This document shows positions 1 to 7,809 of a stretch of DNA of 55,463 nt, in pieces. A program made the position numbers and the translations under genes. The DNA is from Flavobacteriaceae bacterium. GTDB taxonomy: Bacteria > Bacteroidota > Bacteroidia > Flavobacteriales > Flavobacteriaceae. The stretch spans positions 1 through 55,463 of the forward strand of contig WUAI01000021.1 of the NCBI GenBank assembly GCA_009827225.1, written 5' to 3'. The notes under the pieces are model-generated. The model made no database searches. It saw only the letters and a program-made list of their open reading frames with translations, and was not told the DNA's origin. Each line of letters opens with the position of its first letter. Within the stretch, counting starts at the first letter, position 1.

Positions 1-1
1 A

Positions 2-544
2 AAATACAATAAACCCGGAGCGGTTTTTTTGGGGGTGGTCCATCGTTTGGATCGGCCTACCAGTGGCGTCGTACTCTTTGCCCGAACATCAAAAGCGCTA
101 AGCCGGTTGAATAAAATGTTTTCAGAAAGACAAACCAATAAGACCTATTGGGCGGTAGTGAAAGGCACACCCGATCCGGATTCTGGGCGGTTAGAACATT
201 ATCTGAAAAGAAATCCGAAGCAAAACAAATCCTATGCACACAAAAGCGAAGTGCCTGATAGTAAAAAGGCAATATTGTCCTATAAAACAATCAAAACTTT
301 GGATCGATACAGCTTGCTAGAGATCGAATTGGAAACCGGTAGGCATCATCAAATAAGATCACAATTATCTTTCATGGGATGGCCCATCAAGGGCGACTTG
401 AAATATGGGTCCGAACGAAGTAACAAGGACGGCAGCATTCATCTACATGCCAGAAAGCTGTCACTGATTCATCCTGTGAAGAAAGAAATTGTTGAATTTG
501 AAGCTCACACACCAAAAGACAATGTGTGGGATGCGTGTATTTAG
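2..544 (+). CDS. RNA pseudouridine synthase, RluA family (5' truncated by window edge)
   Basis: The frame is open to the left edge, so the start lies outside the window. The TTG at 29 is not a believable start because the catalytic motif HRLDRPTSG begins only a few codons after it. This motif carries the catalytic Asp of RluA-type synthases, which isomerise uridine to pseudouridine in rRNA or tRNA. Downstream, ETGRHHQIRSQL and the C-terminal HLHARKLSLIHP segment are the other conserved blocks of the family. The catalytic domain is complete at its C-terminus, and no S4 domain can be judged because the N-terminus is missing. The stop overlaps the end of the convergent response-regulator gene by 4 bp. 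The exact RNA target cannot be told from this fragment. Confidence 0.92.
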   Translation, partial: KYNKPGAVFLGVVHRLDRPTSGVVLFARTSKALSRLNKMFSERQTNKTYWAVVKGTPDPDSGRLEHYLKRNPKQNKSYAHKSEVPDSKKAILSYKTIKTLDRYSLLEIELETGRHHQIRSQLSFMGWPIKGDLKYGSERSNKDGSIHLHARKLSLIHPVKKEIVEFEAHTPKDNVWDACI

Positions 545-1194
545 ATCTCTATTATATTGTTCTTTAAAGCGTAAATAACAAGTCCTACCCTATTCTTTAT
601 ATTTAATTTGTTGAAGAGTTCCTGGCGGTAACCATCGATGGTTTTCGGACTTAAATTCATTACATCCGCGATCTCCTTATAGGTCATTTCCGAACACGCC
701 AATTGGAGGAAGGTACGTTCATTCTCCTTTAGATTCAACGGTTGACTCTTAGAACCAGGCTGTAAAGCATGCACCATGGTAGAGGTTACCTTCGCAGAAT
801 AATAATATCCCTTGTCCATCACTTCAAGTAAAGCTTCTTTCAGATCATTTGGATGGATATCTTTCAGGAAGTATCCTTTTGCTCCCTCACGAATCATTTT
901 TAGGATGGTTCTCTCGTCATCTTCCATGGACAATACCAAAACTTTGATACCCGGATGGATTTCAGTAAGCCATGAAAGCGTCTCCTGGCCATTCATTACT
1001 GGCATATTAAGATCTAAGAGTATGATATCCGGTACGTGATCTCCGGCTTTAAGTTCCCGTTGTAATTCAACACCATTTCTGGCTTTGAACAACACTTCGA
1101 ATTCCGGGAAGGAATGTATTAATTTTTCTAGTGAGCTGGCAAAAAGCAGATGATCATCTACTATAGCAATAGTATGCTTATGTGCGTTAGTCAT
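541..1194 (-). CDS. NarL/LuxR-type response regulator (module 1)
   Basis: A 217-aa protein with an N-terminal receiver domain (about 8-125) followed by a LuxR-type helix-turn-helix (about 152-217). The phospho-acceptor is Asp61 in the DIILLDLNMP strand, the acidic pair is DD at 13-14, and the conserved Lys is K111 (FLKD). The HTH reads YKEIADVMNLSPKTIDGYRQ, typical of NarL-family DNA-binding regulators. It is the last gene of a leftward operon, overlapping its kinase by 8 bp, so the two are translationally coupled and surely cognate. The operon is divergent from the injection system, making that system a plausible target; this is inference. A paralogue in the same context lies at 49313-49984. 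Confidence 0.95.
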   Translation of the reverse strand: MTNAHKHTIAIVDDHLLFASSLEKLIHSFPEFEVLFKARNGVELQRELKAGDHVPDIILLDLNMPVMNGQETLSWLTEIHPGIKVLVLSMEDDERTILKMIREGAKGYFLKDIHPNDLKEALLEVMDKGYYYSAKVTSTMVHALQPGSKSQPLNLKENERTFLQLACSEMTYKEIADVMNLSPKTIDGYRQELFNKLNIKNRVGLVIYALKNNIIEI

Positions 1195-1966
1195 CGGGAT
1201 ATGGGTACGTTAGTTTAAGTTGGGTTCCTTTACCCACTTCCGAAGCTAACTGGAATTCGGCTCCTAACAAGTCGGCACGGCTTCTCATATTGTACAATCC
1301 AGAATTATTACTGGCCTTATCGATATCGAAACCAATACCGTTGTCCTCAGCCTTAATTTCCAGGGCGTCGGGTTTGTAGTATAAATGTACAAATAATTTG
1401 TTTGCCTTTGCGTGTTTAATCACATTGGAAAAGAACTCCTGAAGTATCCTGAAAATAATGATCTCATCTTCATTCTTGATGTCTGCTTGCTCTCCTTCGA
1501 GCAGGAGATCGGCGTGTAAAAAATTGAGTCTGTTAAATCTTGCGAGTTCTTCCTGAACAGATCTTATCAGTCCGTTGTTCAATACCACTTCAGTGTTTAG
1601 GGTTTTGGAGAGAGACCGAACTTCATCCACGGTAGCGACGATCACATCTTTGGTTTCCAGAATTTGCTCACGAATCTCATGGTCGGGCGCATCGATGAGC
1701 ATATTTAACTGAATGTTTGCGACCGAAAGCAATTGCCCAACATTATCGTGTAACTCCCAGGCAATATTTTTAAATGTCTGTTCCTGAATTTCCAACCTGG
1801 AGTTGGCCAGTTCCTCCTGAAATTTTTGCTGTGCTTCAAGCCGTTCCAGCAGGAATTTGTTCTTTCGTCTTTGAAAGGCAATAAAGAAGATCACCACAAA
1901 GGTGGCCAAAAAGAAAATAATGGCAACAAAATAAATTATGAGTAAGACTTCTTCTTTCTTGAGCAT
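1187..1966 (-). CDS. Sensor histidine kinase, HisKA_3 (NarX/DegS-like), module 1
   Basis: A 259-aa kinase with one N-terminal membrane segment (about 8-30), a coiled-coil linker and the HisKA_3 dimerisation helix with phospho-acceptor His73 in ELHDNVGQLLS. The C-terminal HATPase_c domain shows the N-box helix EFFSNVIKHAK and a GKGTQLKLTYP end. It lacks a periplasmic sensor domain, so signal input probably comes from the adjacent multi-TM protein. Its 5' end overlaps that gene by 31 bp and its 3' end overlaps the regulator by 8 bp. Predicted role: autophosphorylation and phosphotransfer to the NarL-type partner. The kinase at 49974-50786 is its counterpart in module 2. Confidence 0.94.
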   Translation of the reverse strand: MLKKEEVLLIIYFVAIIFFLATFVVIFFIAFQRRKNKFLLERLEAQQKFQEELANSRLEIQEQTFKNIAWELHDNVGQLLSVANIQLNMLIDAPDHEIREQILETKDVIVATVDEVRSLSKTLNTEVVLNNGLIRSVQEELARFNRLNFLHADLLLEGEQADIKNEDEIIIFRILQEFFSNVIKHAKANKLFVHLYYKPDALEIKAEDNGIGFDIDKASNNSGLYNMRSRADLLGAEFQLASEVGKGTQLKLTYPYPDD

Positions 1967-2655
1967 AGAATAAATCCTAAAATGAAACAGGAATACATAA
2001 AGATATTGGAATATAATATCATATGCACCTGTAGGTTCACGAAGGTATCATTTTCAGAATTAAAATACCCTGAGAAAAAGGTCAAAGGTGTGATACACAG
2101 GTAAAAAATGAAGACCCCTATTGATATATACATCGGCAGAAACCGCTTCAGGTTTAAGATCAGGTTGCTACGTAATAATTCAAAATAAAAAAGCACCACA
2201 CTTAGAAACAATAATAGTGCCCCTACGAGGTTGATAAACTTGGAATCTTCCTTGAAAAAAACATCAGTTGTTAATAGGCTTATCACTGATGAAATACCAA
2301 ACACCGCTACCAAAAAATACAATAGAAGTTTCCAACTATTATTCTTTATGTAGTAACTGAAATATAAAGGGAAAAAGCTAAAACATACAATGAAATAAAG
2401 ATTATACAGCCAGTTATTGCGGACAAACAGGGTGTCTTTTACAAAATCAAAAACACGATAATCCGTAAAATAGGCAACCGGGGCATAGGCAGCGATGATC
2501 TCAACCAAAAAGGTAAGCCACAAAAACCTGACTAAAGCTTTTGTGGCTGGTTGAACATTATCGGTCTTTTTTAAATAGTACGTACCTGCAATTGCAGCGA
2601 TCAATTCTAAGACATAAACCGGCAGCGCAAATACGAAATAATCCTGTAGTTCCAA
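1936..2655 (-). CDS. Multi-TM membrane protein, putative sensory partner of the kinase (module 1)
   Basis: A 239-aa integral membrane protein with about seven hydrophobic segments and short polar loops, ending in a basic cytoplasmic tail (CSRKKKSYS). No enzymatic motif is recognised. It is translationally coupled to the histidine kinase (31-bp overlap) and starts 3 bp after the small-protein gene. The kinase lacks its own sensory domain, so a signal-receiving role for this 7TM-like protein is a reasonable inference. The 214-aa protein at 50747-51391 occupies the same place in module 2 and has the same hydropathy layout. The ligand is unknown. Confidence 0.75.
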   Translation of the reverse strand: MELQDYFVFALPVYVLELIAAIAGTYYLKKTDNVQPATKALVRFLWLTFLVEIIAAYAPVAYFTDYRVFDFVKDTLFVRNNWLYNLYFIVCFSFFPLYFSYYIKNNSWKLLLYFLVAVFGISSVISLLTTDVFFKEDSKFINLVGALLLFLSVVLFYFELLRSNLILNLKRFLPMYISIGVFIFYLCITPLTFFSGYFNSENDTFVNLQVHMILYSNIFMYSCFILGFILCSRKKKSYS

Positions 2656-2658
2656 ATG

Positions 2659-3015
2659 TTAGTATGCATTAGGTGGCCATCCGGTACCCCCTCGGTTAAA
2701 TGGATCGATATTATAGTTATTTCCTGAATTATTGTCATCGCTATCCGTAGGTGCTAAAAAAACCGTTGATCTGTCATTGTTCGACTCATTATAAGCCCCA
2801 AAAAATATGCGAATACCCGGATTGCTAATTCCTTGTTTATTTGATTCGTCTTTTACATAGTCCAGATATTCCTGGAGTTCGGCCAAAGTAAAAAACACAT
2901 CATGAGCATCTTGACCTACTGAAGAACTTGATAAACTGTTTCCTCGAGTAGCCACCCAGTGACTAAGCAGATCCTGGCCTTCTTTTACTGAAATACAATT
3001 TGCGGGTTTTGACAT
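2659..3015 (-). CDS. Small soluble protein of two-component module 1, unknown function
   Basis: A 118-aa protein starting MSKPANCIS. A longer upstream extension is possible, but this start is preferred because the homologue at 51388-51750 begins at the equivalent point (MSQEDKKIT), with similar AT-rich DNA before both ATGs. There is no signal peptide or TM segment. Visible blocks shared with the homologue are an N-terminal helix (VKEGQDLLSHW), FFTLAELQEYLDYVKD, IRIFFGAYNE, STVFLAPTDSDD, and a Pro/Gly/Asn-rich tail ending WPPNAY. I do not recognise a named family. Its constant place at the head of both signalling modules suggests a ligand-binding or accessory role. Confidence 0.8.
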   Translation of the reverse strand: MSKPANCISVKEGQDLLSHWVATRGNSLSSSSVGQDAHDVFFTLAELQEYLDYVKDESNKQGISNPGIRIFFGAYNESNNDRSTVFLAPTDSDDNNSGNNYNIDPFNRGGTGWPPNAY

Positions 3016-3094
3016 AATTAGAATTTTAATGGGTTTATAGTACTTACAAAGTAGCAAAAAGGCCAGTACCAACCATGCCTTTTAATTAAAAAAT

Positions 3095-3130
3095 AGGTAA
3101 AATCCTGATTCTCAATAAGGGATTTTTCCT
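3095..3130. promoter_or_regulatory. Candidate operator: two copies of AGGWAAAATCCY in the divergent spacer
   Basis: The 250-bp region between the module-1 operon and the injection system holds AGGTAAAATCCT (3095-3106) and, on the other strand, AGGAAAAATCCC (3119-3130), with centres 24 bp apart. A third copy, AGGAAAAATCCT, lies in front of the eCIS ATPase gene at 30045-30056. The core is nearly palindromic, as expected for a dimeric DNA-binding protein. No binding protein can be assigned from sequence; the adjacent NarL-type regulator is one candidate. Confidence 0.4.
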
Positions 3131-3198
3131 CATAGGATTAAGTGCTCTCCCCCATCGACATCGGTAAAAATACTTTCCAAGATTAGGGCAAACACCTC

Positions 3199-3229
3199 TT
3201 GAACTGCGCAAGTGAAGAATGTAGCTTTG
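3199..3229 (+). promoter_or_regulatory. Predicted Bacteroidota-type promoter of the injection-system operon
   Basis: TTG at 3199-3201, a 20-nt spacer, then TAGCTTTG at 3222-3229 fit the Bacteroidota consensus (TTG at -33, TAnnTTTG at -7). Transcription would begin near 3236, leaving about 30 nt of leader before the ATG at 3266. The same 20-nt spacing is found at the promoter predicted for the ATPase gene (30058-30088). Confidence 0.55.
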
Positions 3230-3265
3230 AAAGACCTTCAAATGAACTAACTCTAACAAGCCAAT

Positions 3266-3856
3266 ATGATCTACCAGACATTGGAAATAATCAAGGACCA
3301 GGTAAGCGGATATCTCGACACCGTGCTTTCGGAAACCGGAAGTGTCGTTTTAGAGAATATTGCCAAAATGGACGATCAGGAAGTAAACACGATGAATGAC
3401 AAAATAGTCATGTCCCTGATCAATGTAGAGGAAGAGATTGCACTCAAGAATCATCCAAATGTCCGAATCAAAAACGGCGAGTACGTTTACAAGAACAAAC
3501 CGGTTAACCTTAACCTTTATATACTCTTTTCTGCCAATAAAACTACCTATACCACGGCCATGACCGCATTGTCGTCGATTATAGAGTTCTTTCAGAATAA
3601 AAAAGTATTTACACAAACCAATACCGTTCTCAATCCCACCATACTCATTTTAAATGACATCAAAGAGTTCAAATTTACTGTAGATCTCTACACACCCACA
3701 TTCGAACAGCTCAACTATATCTGGGGAACCCTTGGAGGGAAATCGGTACCCAATGTTATGTACAAAGTAAGTATTGTTCGAGTGGAAGGAACTTCAATTA
3801 ATGAAAAAGGAACACCTATTACAGAAGTAGCCGGGGACGTAACAAGTAAGGAATAA
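3266..3856 (+). CDS. eCIS cap / sheath-terminator protein, DUF4255 (Pvc16-like)
   Basis: A 196-aa protein matching the DUF4255 / Pvc16 N-terminal-domain type, with the run VNLNLYILFSANKTTYTTAM, a following helix (ALSSIIEFFQ) and EQLNYIWGTLGGKSVPNVMY. In PVC and Afp particles this family caps the distal end of sheath and tube. It is the first gene of the structural operon; its stop immediately precedes the next ATG. The ATG at 3266 follows the predicted promoter by about 30 nt. An overlapping frame at 3199-3399 is not coding. The family call is firm, while the exact cap position is taken from known homologues. Confidence 0.88.
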   Translation: MIYQTLEIIKDQVSGYLDTVLSETGSVVLENIAKMDDQEVNTMNDKIVMSLINVEEEIALKNHPNVRIKNGEYVYKNKPVNLNLYILFSANKTTYTTAMTALSSIIEFFQNKKVFTQTNTVLNPTILILNDIKEFKFTVDLYTPTFEQLNYIWGTLGGKSVPNVMYKVSIVRVEGTSINEKGTPITEVAGDVTSKE

Positions 3857-4729
3857 ATGGATTTTAAAGTAACATATAAAAAGCTACTGGATTTTAATAT
3901 TTATCATCACTACTTTCTCGATGATGGAACCGACGCTTTCGACAGTGATCCAACTCTGAAAACAGAGCAATTGGAAAAGTATGACCTGTACGATTTTTTA
4001 CAGGTGATTCCCTCTCAACGAACGGCTAAGATCCTGAACGGACAGAAAATAGTCCACCGACTTACAAATAGCGGTTTTTCTTTATTCATCAATGCTGAAG
4101 AAACTGCACCAAACAGCGGAATCTATGAACCTATGATCCTCCTGGATCAGTTTGAAACACTTGATTTTCTTATGTATACCTCGGATGCTTTGTTTGAGAA
4201 CTATTCCACAGTTGGGGCAAATCCAAGCATTCCGTTCTATTTTTCCAATAGAAAACCCATCACACATGTAGGTAACTTCCAGTTTGTGGATTTGGAAACC
4301 ACCACCAATGTTATTGAAGATTTTACCATTTCTGAAGACACCTATGAAAAGGTCTCTGAAAGACTTACCTGCGACGAGCGCATTGGACTCTTTGGAGTAA
4401 TATCACTTGAAATGTCTGGTACCGATACGGTACCAATTGACGGCAATGCCCGTAACATATTAAATACAAACGGAACCCTTCAGGATCCGGCTCCTGTTTA
4501 TAAAATTCAAATGCTAAACAGGAGTACCATTTGGAACTACCGAAACCCGGTAGACGGAAGCCTGATTCATACCTCAGACCCTACTCTTTTGCCTTTGGTG
4601 AAGAACGGGATTGTTGGATATTCCTTCGATAGCGAGGAAAGACCCGCAGCCGATCCGTCCAGGATCATTTATGAAAAGGACGGCGGGGGCAACATCATTA
4701 AAACATTTTCAGAAATATACATTAATTAA
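3857..4729 (+). CDS. eCIS-associated protein of unknown fold (candidate cap adaptor)
   Basis: A 290-aa soluble protein with no signal peptide or TM segment and no motif I recognise. It is rich in aromatic and acidic residues (IYHHYFLDDGTDAFDSD near the N-terminus). Its ATG directly follows the stop of the cap gene, and the sheath gene begins 10 bp after its end. Genes at this place between a DUF4255 cap and the sheath occur in Bacteroidota systems such as AlgoCIS, for which an extra cap-adaptor protein has been described. That parallel rests on position only. It is more likely a virion component than cargo because it precedes the sheath. Confidence 0.7.
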   Translation: MDFKVTYKKLLDFNIYHHYFLDDGTDAFDSDPTLKTEQLEKYDLYDFLQVIPSQRTAKILNGQKIVHRLTNSGFSLFINAEETAPNSGIYEPMILLDQFETLDFLMYTSDALFENYSTVGANPSIPFYFSNRKPITHVGNFQFVDLETTTNVIEDFTISEDTYEKVSERLTCDERIGLFGVISLEMSGTDTVPIDGNARNILNTNGTLQDPAPVYKIQMLNRSTIWNYRNPVDGSLIHTSDPTLLPLVKNGIVGYSFDSEERPAADPSRIIYEKDGGGNIIKTFSEIYIN

Positions 4730-4739
4730 AATTTGAACT

Positions 4740-6731
4740 ATGGCAACAACGTACAAAACGCCGGGCGTTTATGTGGAAGAGATTTCTATCTTTCCTCCTT
4801 CGGTGGCCCAGGTAGAAACAGCAATTCCGGCTTTTATCGGATACACCAAAAAAGCCAAGAAAAAAAACGAGCTCTTAAAGAATGTACCCACAAAAATTTC
4901 TTCGGTACTCGACTTTGTAACTTATTTTGGAGGAGCTCCGGAAGTGGACAACATCAGCATCGATTTGGATGCACTCAACCAGGTGTCCTCTATTAGTATT
5001 ACCGATAAATATTATATGTACGAAGCCGTACGTATGTTCTATTCCAATGGCGGAGGGGACTGCTATATTGTATCAGTAGGGGAATACGGAGAAACAATTG
5101 TAAACGGTGACGGTAGTACTACCGACGGACTGTTGATGGGGCTTAACGCGGTAAAGAAAGTGGACGAACCCACAATCTTAGTGTCGCCCGACGCTCCATT
5201 GCTTGCAGATCAAAACGCGATGAACACCCTCTATCAAGCCATGTTGGCCCAGTGTAATGAATTAGGGGATCGTTTTGCCATCCTGGATACTCGAGAAAAC
5301 ACCGACGACCATGATACGGCAGTGACCAATTTCAGAAATGGAATCGGTATGAATTATCTGAAGTATGGTGCAGTATATTCACCATGGTTGAAAGCGAATT
5401 TACCAAGAGAGGTAGCTTACAGTGATATCAAAGGAAACATTACTGTTTCCGGATCTTCTGTGGCGCTTTCCGACTTAGTATCTGACAGCGATGCGCAAGA
5501 CCTAGCCGACGAACTGGACAGCCTCGTAGACGACAAAGACGCGATTGACGGAGCAGTTTCAGGAATTCTTACGGGAACGTTCACTTCGTTAGATGCTCAA
5601 TACGAAGGACTCGTTACCACCTTACAAAATGCGGTTTCAAGGAACAACTTGAACAATCTGCTTAGTTTCTATGCGGAAGTAATCGATGTGATTCGTGATA
5701 CCATCGCAGTAGGAACTGCTGGTCCTGTTACCCTCACACACATAAGCGCACCTCCGGGAGACACCGAATATCTATTCGATTTTCTTGTGAATGAATTGAA
5801 CACTTCTGTAACCACAGGCGCGATCAATGATGTGGTGCAGGAATTAATTAAAATGATTGACGACAGTGCAGGAACACTGAACACAACACTTGCATTTACT
5901 TCGGCAACAGGCATTGATTATGATTTGGATGCAACCAGTTCCACTACGGCTTACTTTGGGGCAGGTGCCACCGACGCCGATCGTATCGAGCCGCACCTAT
6001 CGGATGCAGCCGGACTTTGGAATTCATTGAAATCCGGAATTGATCTCATTGTTGCCAGCGCAGGCAGTTTCGTAGAAACATTCGAAGATTCCGCACTGGA
6101 AGCGATTCCTGCGATGAAGAGCATTTATACTGCAATCGCGAGCGAATATCTTACACTTCCACCAAGTTCTACATTGGCCGGAGTGTACGCACGTGTAGAC
6201 AACGATAGAGGTGTTTGGAAAGCACCGGCAAACACTACACTAAGCAATGTGATAGGAGTAACTACTCTAATCGATAAAAAAGACCAGGAAGGTTTGAATG
6301 TTGATGTGGTAGCCGGTAAATCTGTAAATGCCATCCGTCCTTTTACCGGTAAAGGTATTATGGTATGGGGCGCACGTACCCTGGCTGGAAATGATAACGA
6401 ATGGAGATACATTTCCGTGCGACGTTTCTTCAATATGGCCGAAGAGTCCATTAAAAAGGCAACAGAACAATTTGTATTCGAGCCGAATGATGCGAATACA
6501 TGGGTAAAAGTTCGAGCCATGATCGAGAATTTCTTAACCCTGCAATGGAGAGCGGGAGCTTTGGCTGGTGCTAAGCCAGAACAAGCCTTCTTCGTGAGAG
6601 TAGGATTGGGAGAAACCATGACCGCAGATGATATTCTGAATGGAAGAATGAATATTGAAATTGGTATGGCGGTTGTTCGTCCGGCCGAATTCATCATACT
6701 GAAATTCTCTCACAAGATGCAGGAAGCATAG
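4740..6731 (+). CDS. eCIS contractile sheath protein
   Basis: A 663-aa phage-tail-sheath-type protein. The N-terminus (YKTPGVYVEEISIFPPS) and the next block (AIPAFIGYTKKA) are hallmarks of the family. The C-terminal part (about 475-663) holds SSTLAGVYARVDNDRGVWKAP, GIMVWGARTL and the conserved closing region. Sheath subunits polymerise round the tube and contract to drive it into a target. Residues about 225-470 lie between the conserved halves, are acidic and Thr/Ser/Ala-rich, and probably form an exposed extra domain. Only one sheath gene is present, unlike PVC and Afp with three paralogues, so contractile and baseplate-proximal sheath roles must be filled by one protein. Confidence 0.95.
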   Translation: MATTYKTPGVYVEEISIFPPSVAQVETAIPAFIGYTKKAKKKNELLKNVPTKISSVLDFVTYFGGAPEVDNISIDLDALNQVSSISITDKYYMYEAVRMFYSNGGGDCYIVSVGEYGETIVNGDGSTTDGLLMGLNAVKKVDEPTILVSPDAPLLADQNAMNTLYQAMLAQCNELGDRFAILDTRENTDDHDTAVTNFRNGIGMNYLKYGAVYSPWLKANLPREVAYSDIKGNITVSGSSVALSDLVSDSDAQDLADELDSLVDDKDAIDGAVSGILTGTFTSLDAQYEGLVTTLQNAVSRNNLNNLLSFYAEVIDVIRDTIAVGTAGPVTLTHISAPPGDTEYLFDFLVNELNTSVTTGAINDVVQELIKMIDDSAGTLNTTLAFTSATGIDYDLDATSSTTAYFGAGATDADRIEPHLSDAAGLWNSLKSGIDLIVASAGSFVETFEDSALEAIPAMKSIYTAIASEYLTLPPSSTLAGVYARVDNDRGVWKAPANTTLSNVIGVTTLIDKKDQEGLNVDVVAGKSVNAIRPFTGKGIMVWGARTLAGNDNEWRYISVRRFFNMAEESIKKATEQFVFEPNDANTWVKVRAMIENFLTLQWRAGALAGAKPEQAFFVRVGLGETMTADDILNGRMNIEIGMAVVRPAEFIILKFSHKMQEA

Positions 6732-6748
6732 TAATTAATCTTTGATAT
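6732..6748 (+). repeat. 17-nt element after the sheath stop codon, copy 1
   Basis: TAATTAATCTTTGATAT starts right after the sheath stop and precedes the tube gene. A copy differing at one base stands at 22756-22772, overlapping the stop of the first DUF4157 gene. It contains AATCTTTG, close to a -7 box, but no -33 TTG stands at the right spacing. Function unknown; chance similarity in AT-rich spacers is possible. Confidence 0.35.
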
Positions 6749-6768
6749 AACTTTTAAAAACAAATAAA

Positions 6769-7206
6769 ATGGCCGAAACATATCCATTAGTAAAGTTTCA
6801 TTTCTCAGTAGACTGGGGAGGAACAAATATTGGTTTCACCGAAGTTTCAGGACTTGATGTGGAAACCGAATTGATCGAATACAGAAACGGTGCCATGCCA
6901 GAATACAGCAAAATCAAAATGCCAGGCATGCAGAAGTTCAGCAATATCACCATGAAGCGTGGTACATTTAAAAACGACAATGAATTCTACCAATGGTGGA
7001 ATACAGTGAAACTCAATACCATTGAGCGTCGCGACATCACAATCAAGATGCTGAACGAAGAGCACGAACCTGTGGTGATCTGGAAAGTAAAAAATGCCTT
7101 CCCGATCAAAGTTCAGTCCACTGATTTGAAAGGGGATGCCAACGAAACGGCTATAGAGTCGATCGAAATCGCGCACGAAGGTCTCACGATTCAAAACGGT
7201 GACTAA
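6769..7206 (+). CDS. eCIS inner tube protein 1 (Pvc1/Hcp-like)
   Basis: A 145-aa T4 gp19 / Pvc1-type tail tube protein. The N-terminus YPLVKFHFSVDWGG, the FTEVSGLDVETELIEYRNG strand and the C-terminal blocks (VIWKVKNAFPIKVQ, AIESIEIAHEGL) are the family signature. Hexameric rings of this protein stack to form the hollow tube that holds cargo inside the sheath. It is the first of two tube paralogues, with its stop overlapping the ATG of the second by one base. The spacer before it is longer (37 bp) than most in the operon, which fits extra translation or transcription input for an abundant subunit; this is inference. Confidence 0.95.
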   Translation: MAETYPLVKFHFSVDWGGTNIGFTEVSGLDVETELIEYRNGAMPEYSKIKMPGMQKFSNITMKRGTFKNDNEFYQWWNTVKLNTIERRDITIKMLNEEHEPVVIWKVKNAFPIKVQSTDLKGDANETAIESIEIAHEGLTIQNGD

Positions 7207-7646
7207 TGAGTACGATTTATCCGCCGGTTAGTTTTCACTTTAAAGTTGAATTTACTGGGCTTCCCTCCCAGGAAGCAGATGTTCAGTTTCAATCGGTCGC
7301 GGGACTCTCCGTAGACATCGAAACCGAAGAATTTGCCGAAGGCGGAGAAAACAGATTTAAGCATAAATTTCCGGTAAGGACGAAGTTCCCAAACCTTGTT
7401 CTCAAACGTGGAATGGTCAAAGACACGGAACTTATAAAATGGTGCAGAAACGCTATCGAAAGTTTTCAGTTTGAACCCATTGACCTTACCGTGAAATTGC
7501 TTAATGAAGAACAGGAGCCCATGGTTACATGGAATGTGGTTCATGCCTATCCAGTGAAATGGAATCTAAGTGATCTTAATGCTGAAGAGAATAAGATCGC
7601 GATAGAAACCATAGAACTAGCCTATAACTATTTCACACTCGTATAA
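7206..7646 (+). CDS. eCIS inner tube protein 2 (Pvc5-like tube paralogue)
   Basis: A 146-aa paralogue of the preceding tube protein with the same strand order: YPPVSFHFKVEFTG, FQSVAGLSVDIETEEFAEGG, FPNLVLKRGMVKDTELIKW, and VTWNVVHAYPVKW near the end. In PVC, a second tube-like protein (Pvc5) forms the baseplate-proximal ring that connects tube to spike complex, and its position just before the Pvc6/Pvc7 homologues agrees with that role here. Translation is coupled to tube protein 1 by a one-base stop/start overlap. Confidence 0.92.
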   Translation: MSTIYPPVSFHFKVEFTGLPSQEADVQFQSVAGLSVDIETEEFAEGGENRFKHKFPVRTKFPNLVLKRGMVKDTELIKWCRNAIESFQFEPIDLTVKLLNEEQEPMVTWNVVHAYPVKWNLSDLNAEENKIAIETIELAYNYFTLV

Positions 7647-7647
7647 A

Positions 7648-7809
7648 ATGCCAATCGAGATCAAAGAATTGCATATAAAGATCAATGTCAATGATGGCGG
7701 GCAATCCAATGCTTCGCAAGACAAGCAAGCAGGAGCAAAAGATGGAAATCTTGTAGAGTCATGCATTGAGCAGATCATGCAGATCGAAAGACGTAAAAGC
7801 GAACGATAA
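7648..7809 (+). CDS. Small eCIS protein, DUF5908 (Pvc6-like), 53 aa
   Basis: A 53-codon frame easily missed for its size. It starts ATG at 7648, two bases after the tube-2 stop codon ends at 7646, and its TAA overlaps the ATG of the Pvc7-like gene by one base. The protein begins MPIEIKELHIKINVND and ends in a basic helix (CIEQIMQIERRKSER). The opening MPIEI-EL-I is what I know of DUF5908 proteins, which sit at this place (Pvc6/Afp6) in eCIS loci. Tight coupling on both sides and synteny make it real; its structural role is unclear. Confidence 0.85.
   Translation: MPIEIKELHIKINVNDGGQSNASQDKQAGAKDGNLVESCIEQIMQIERRKSER

Noticed and set aside
3199-3399. Rightward 66-aa frame before the cap gene
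   Set aside because: It covers the predicted promoter and runs out of frame into the DUF4255 gene, without similarity to anything I know.
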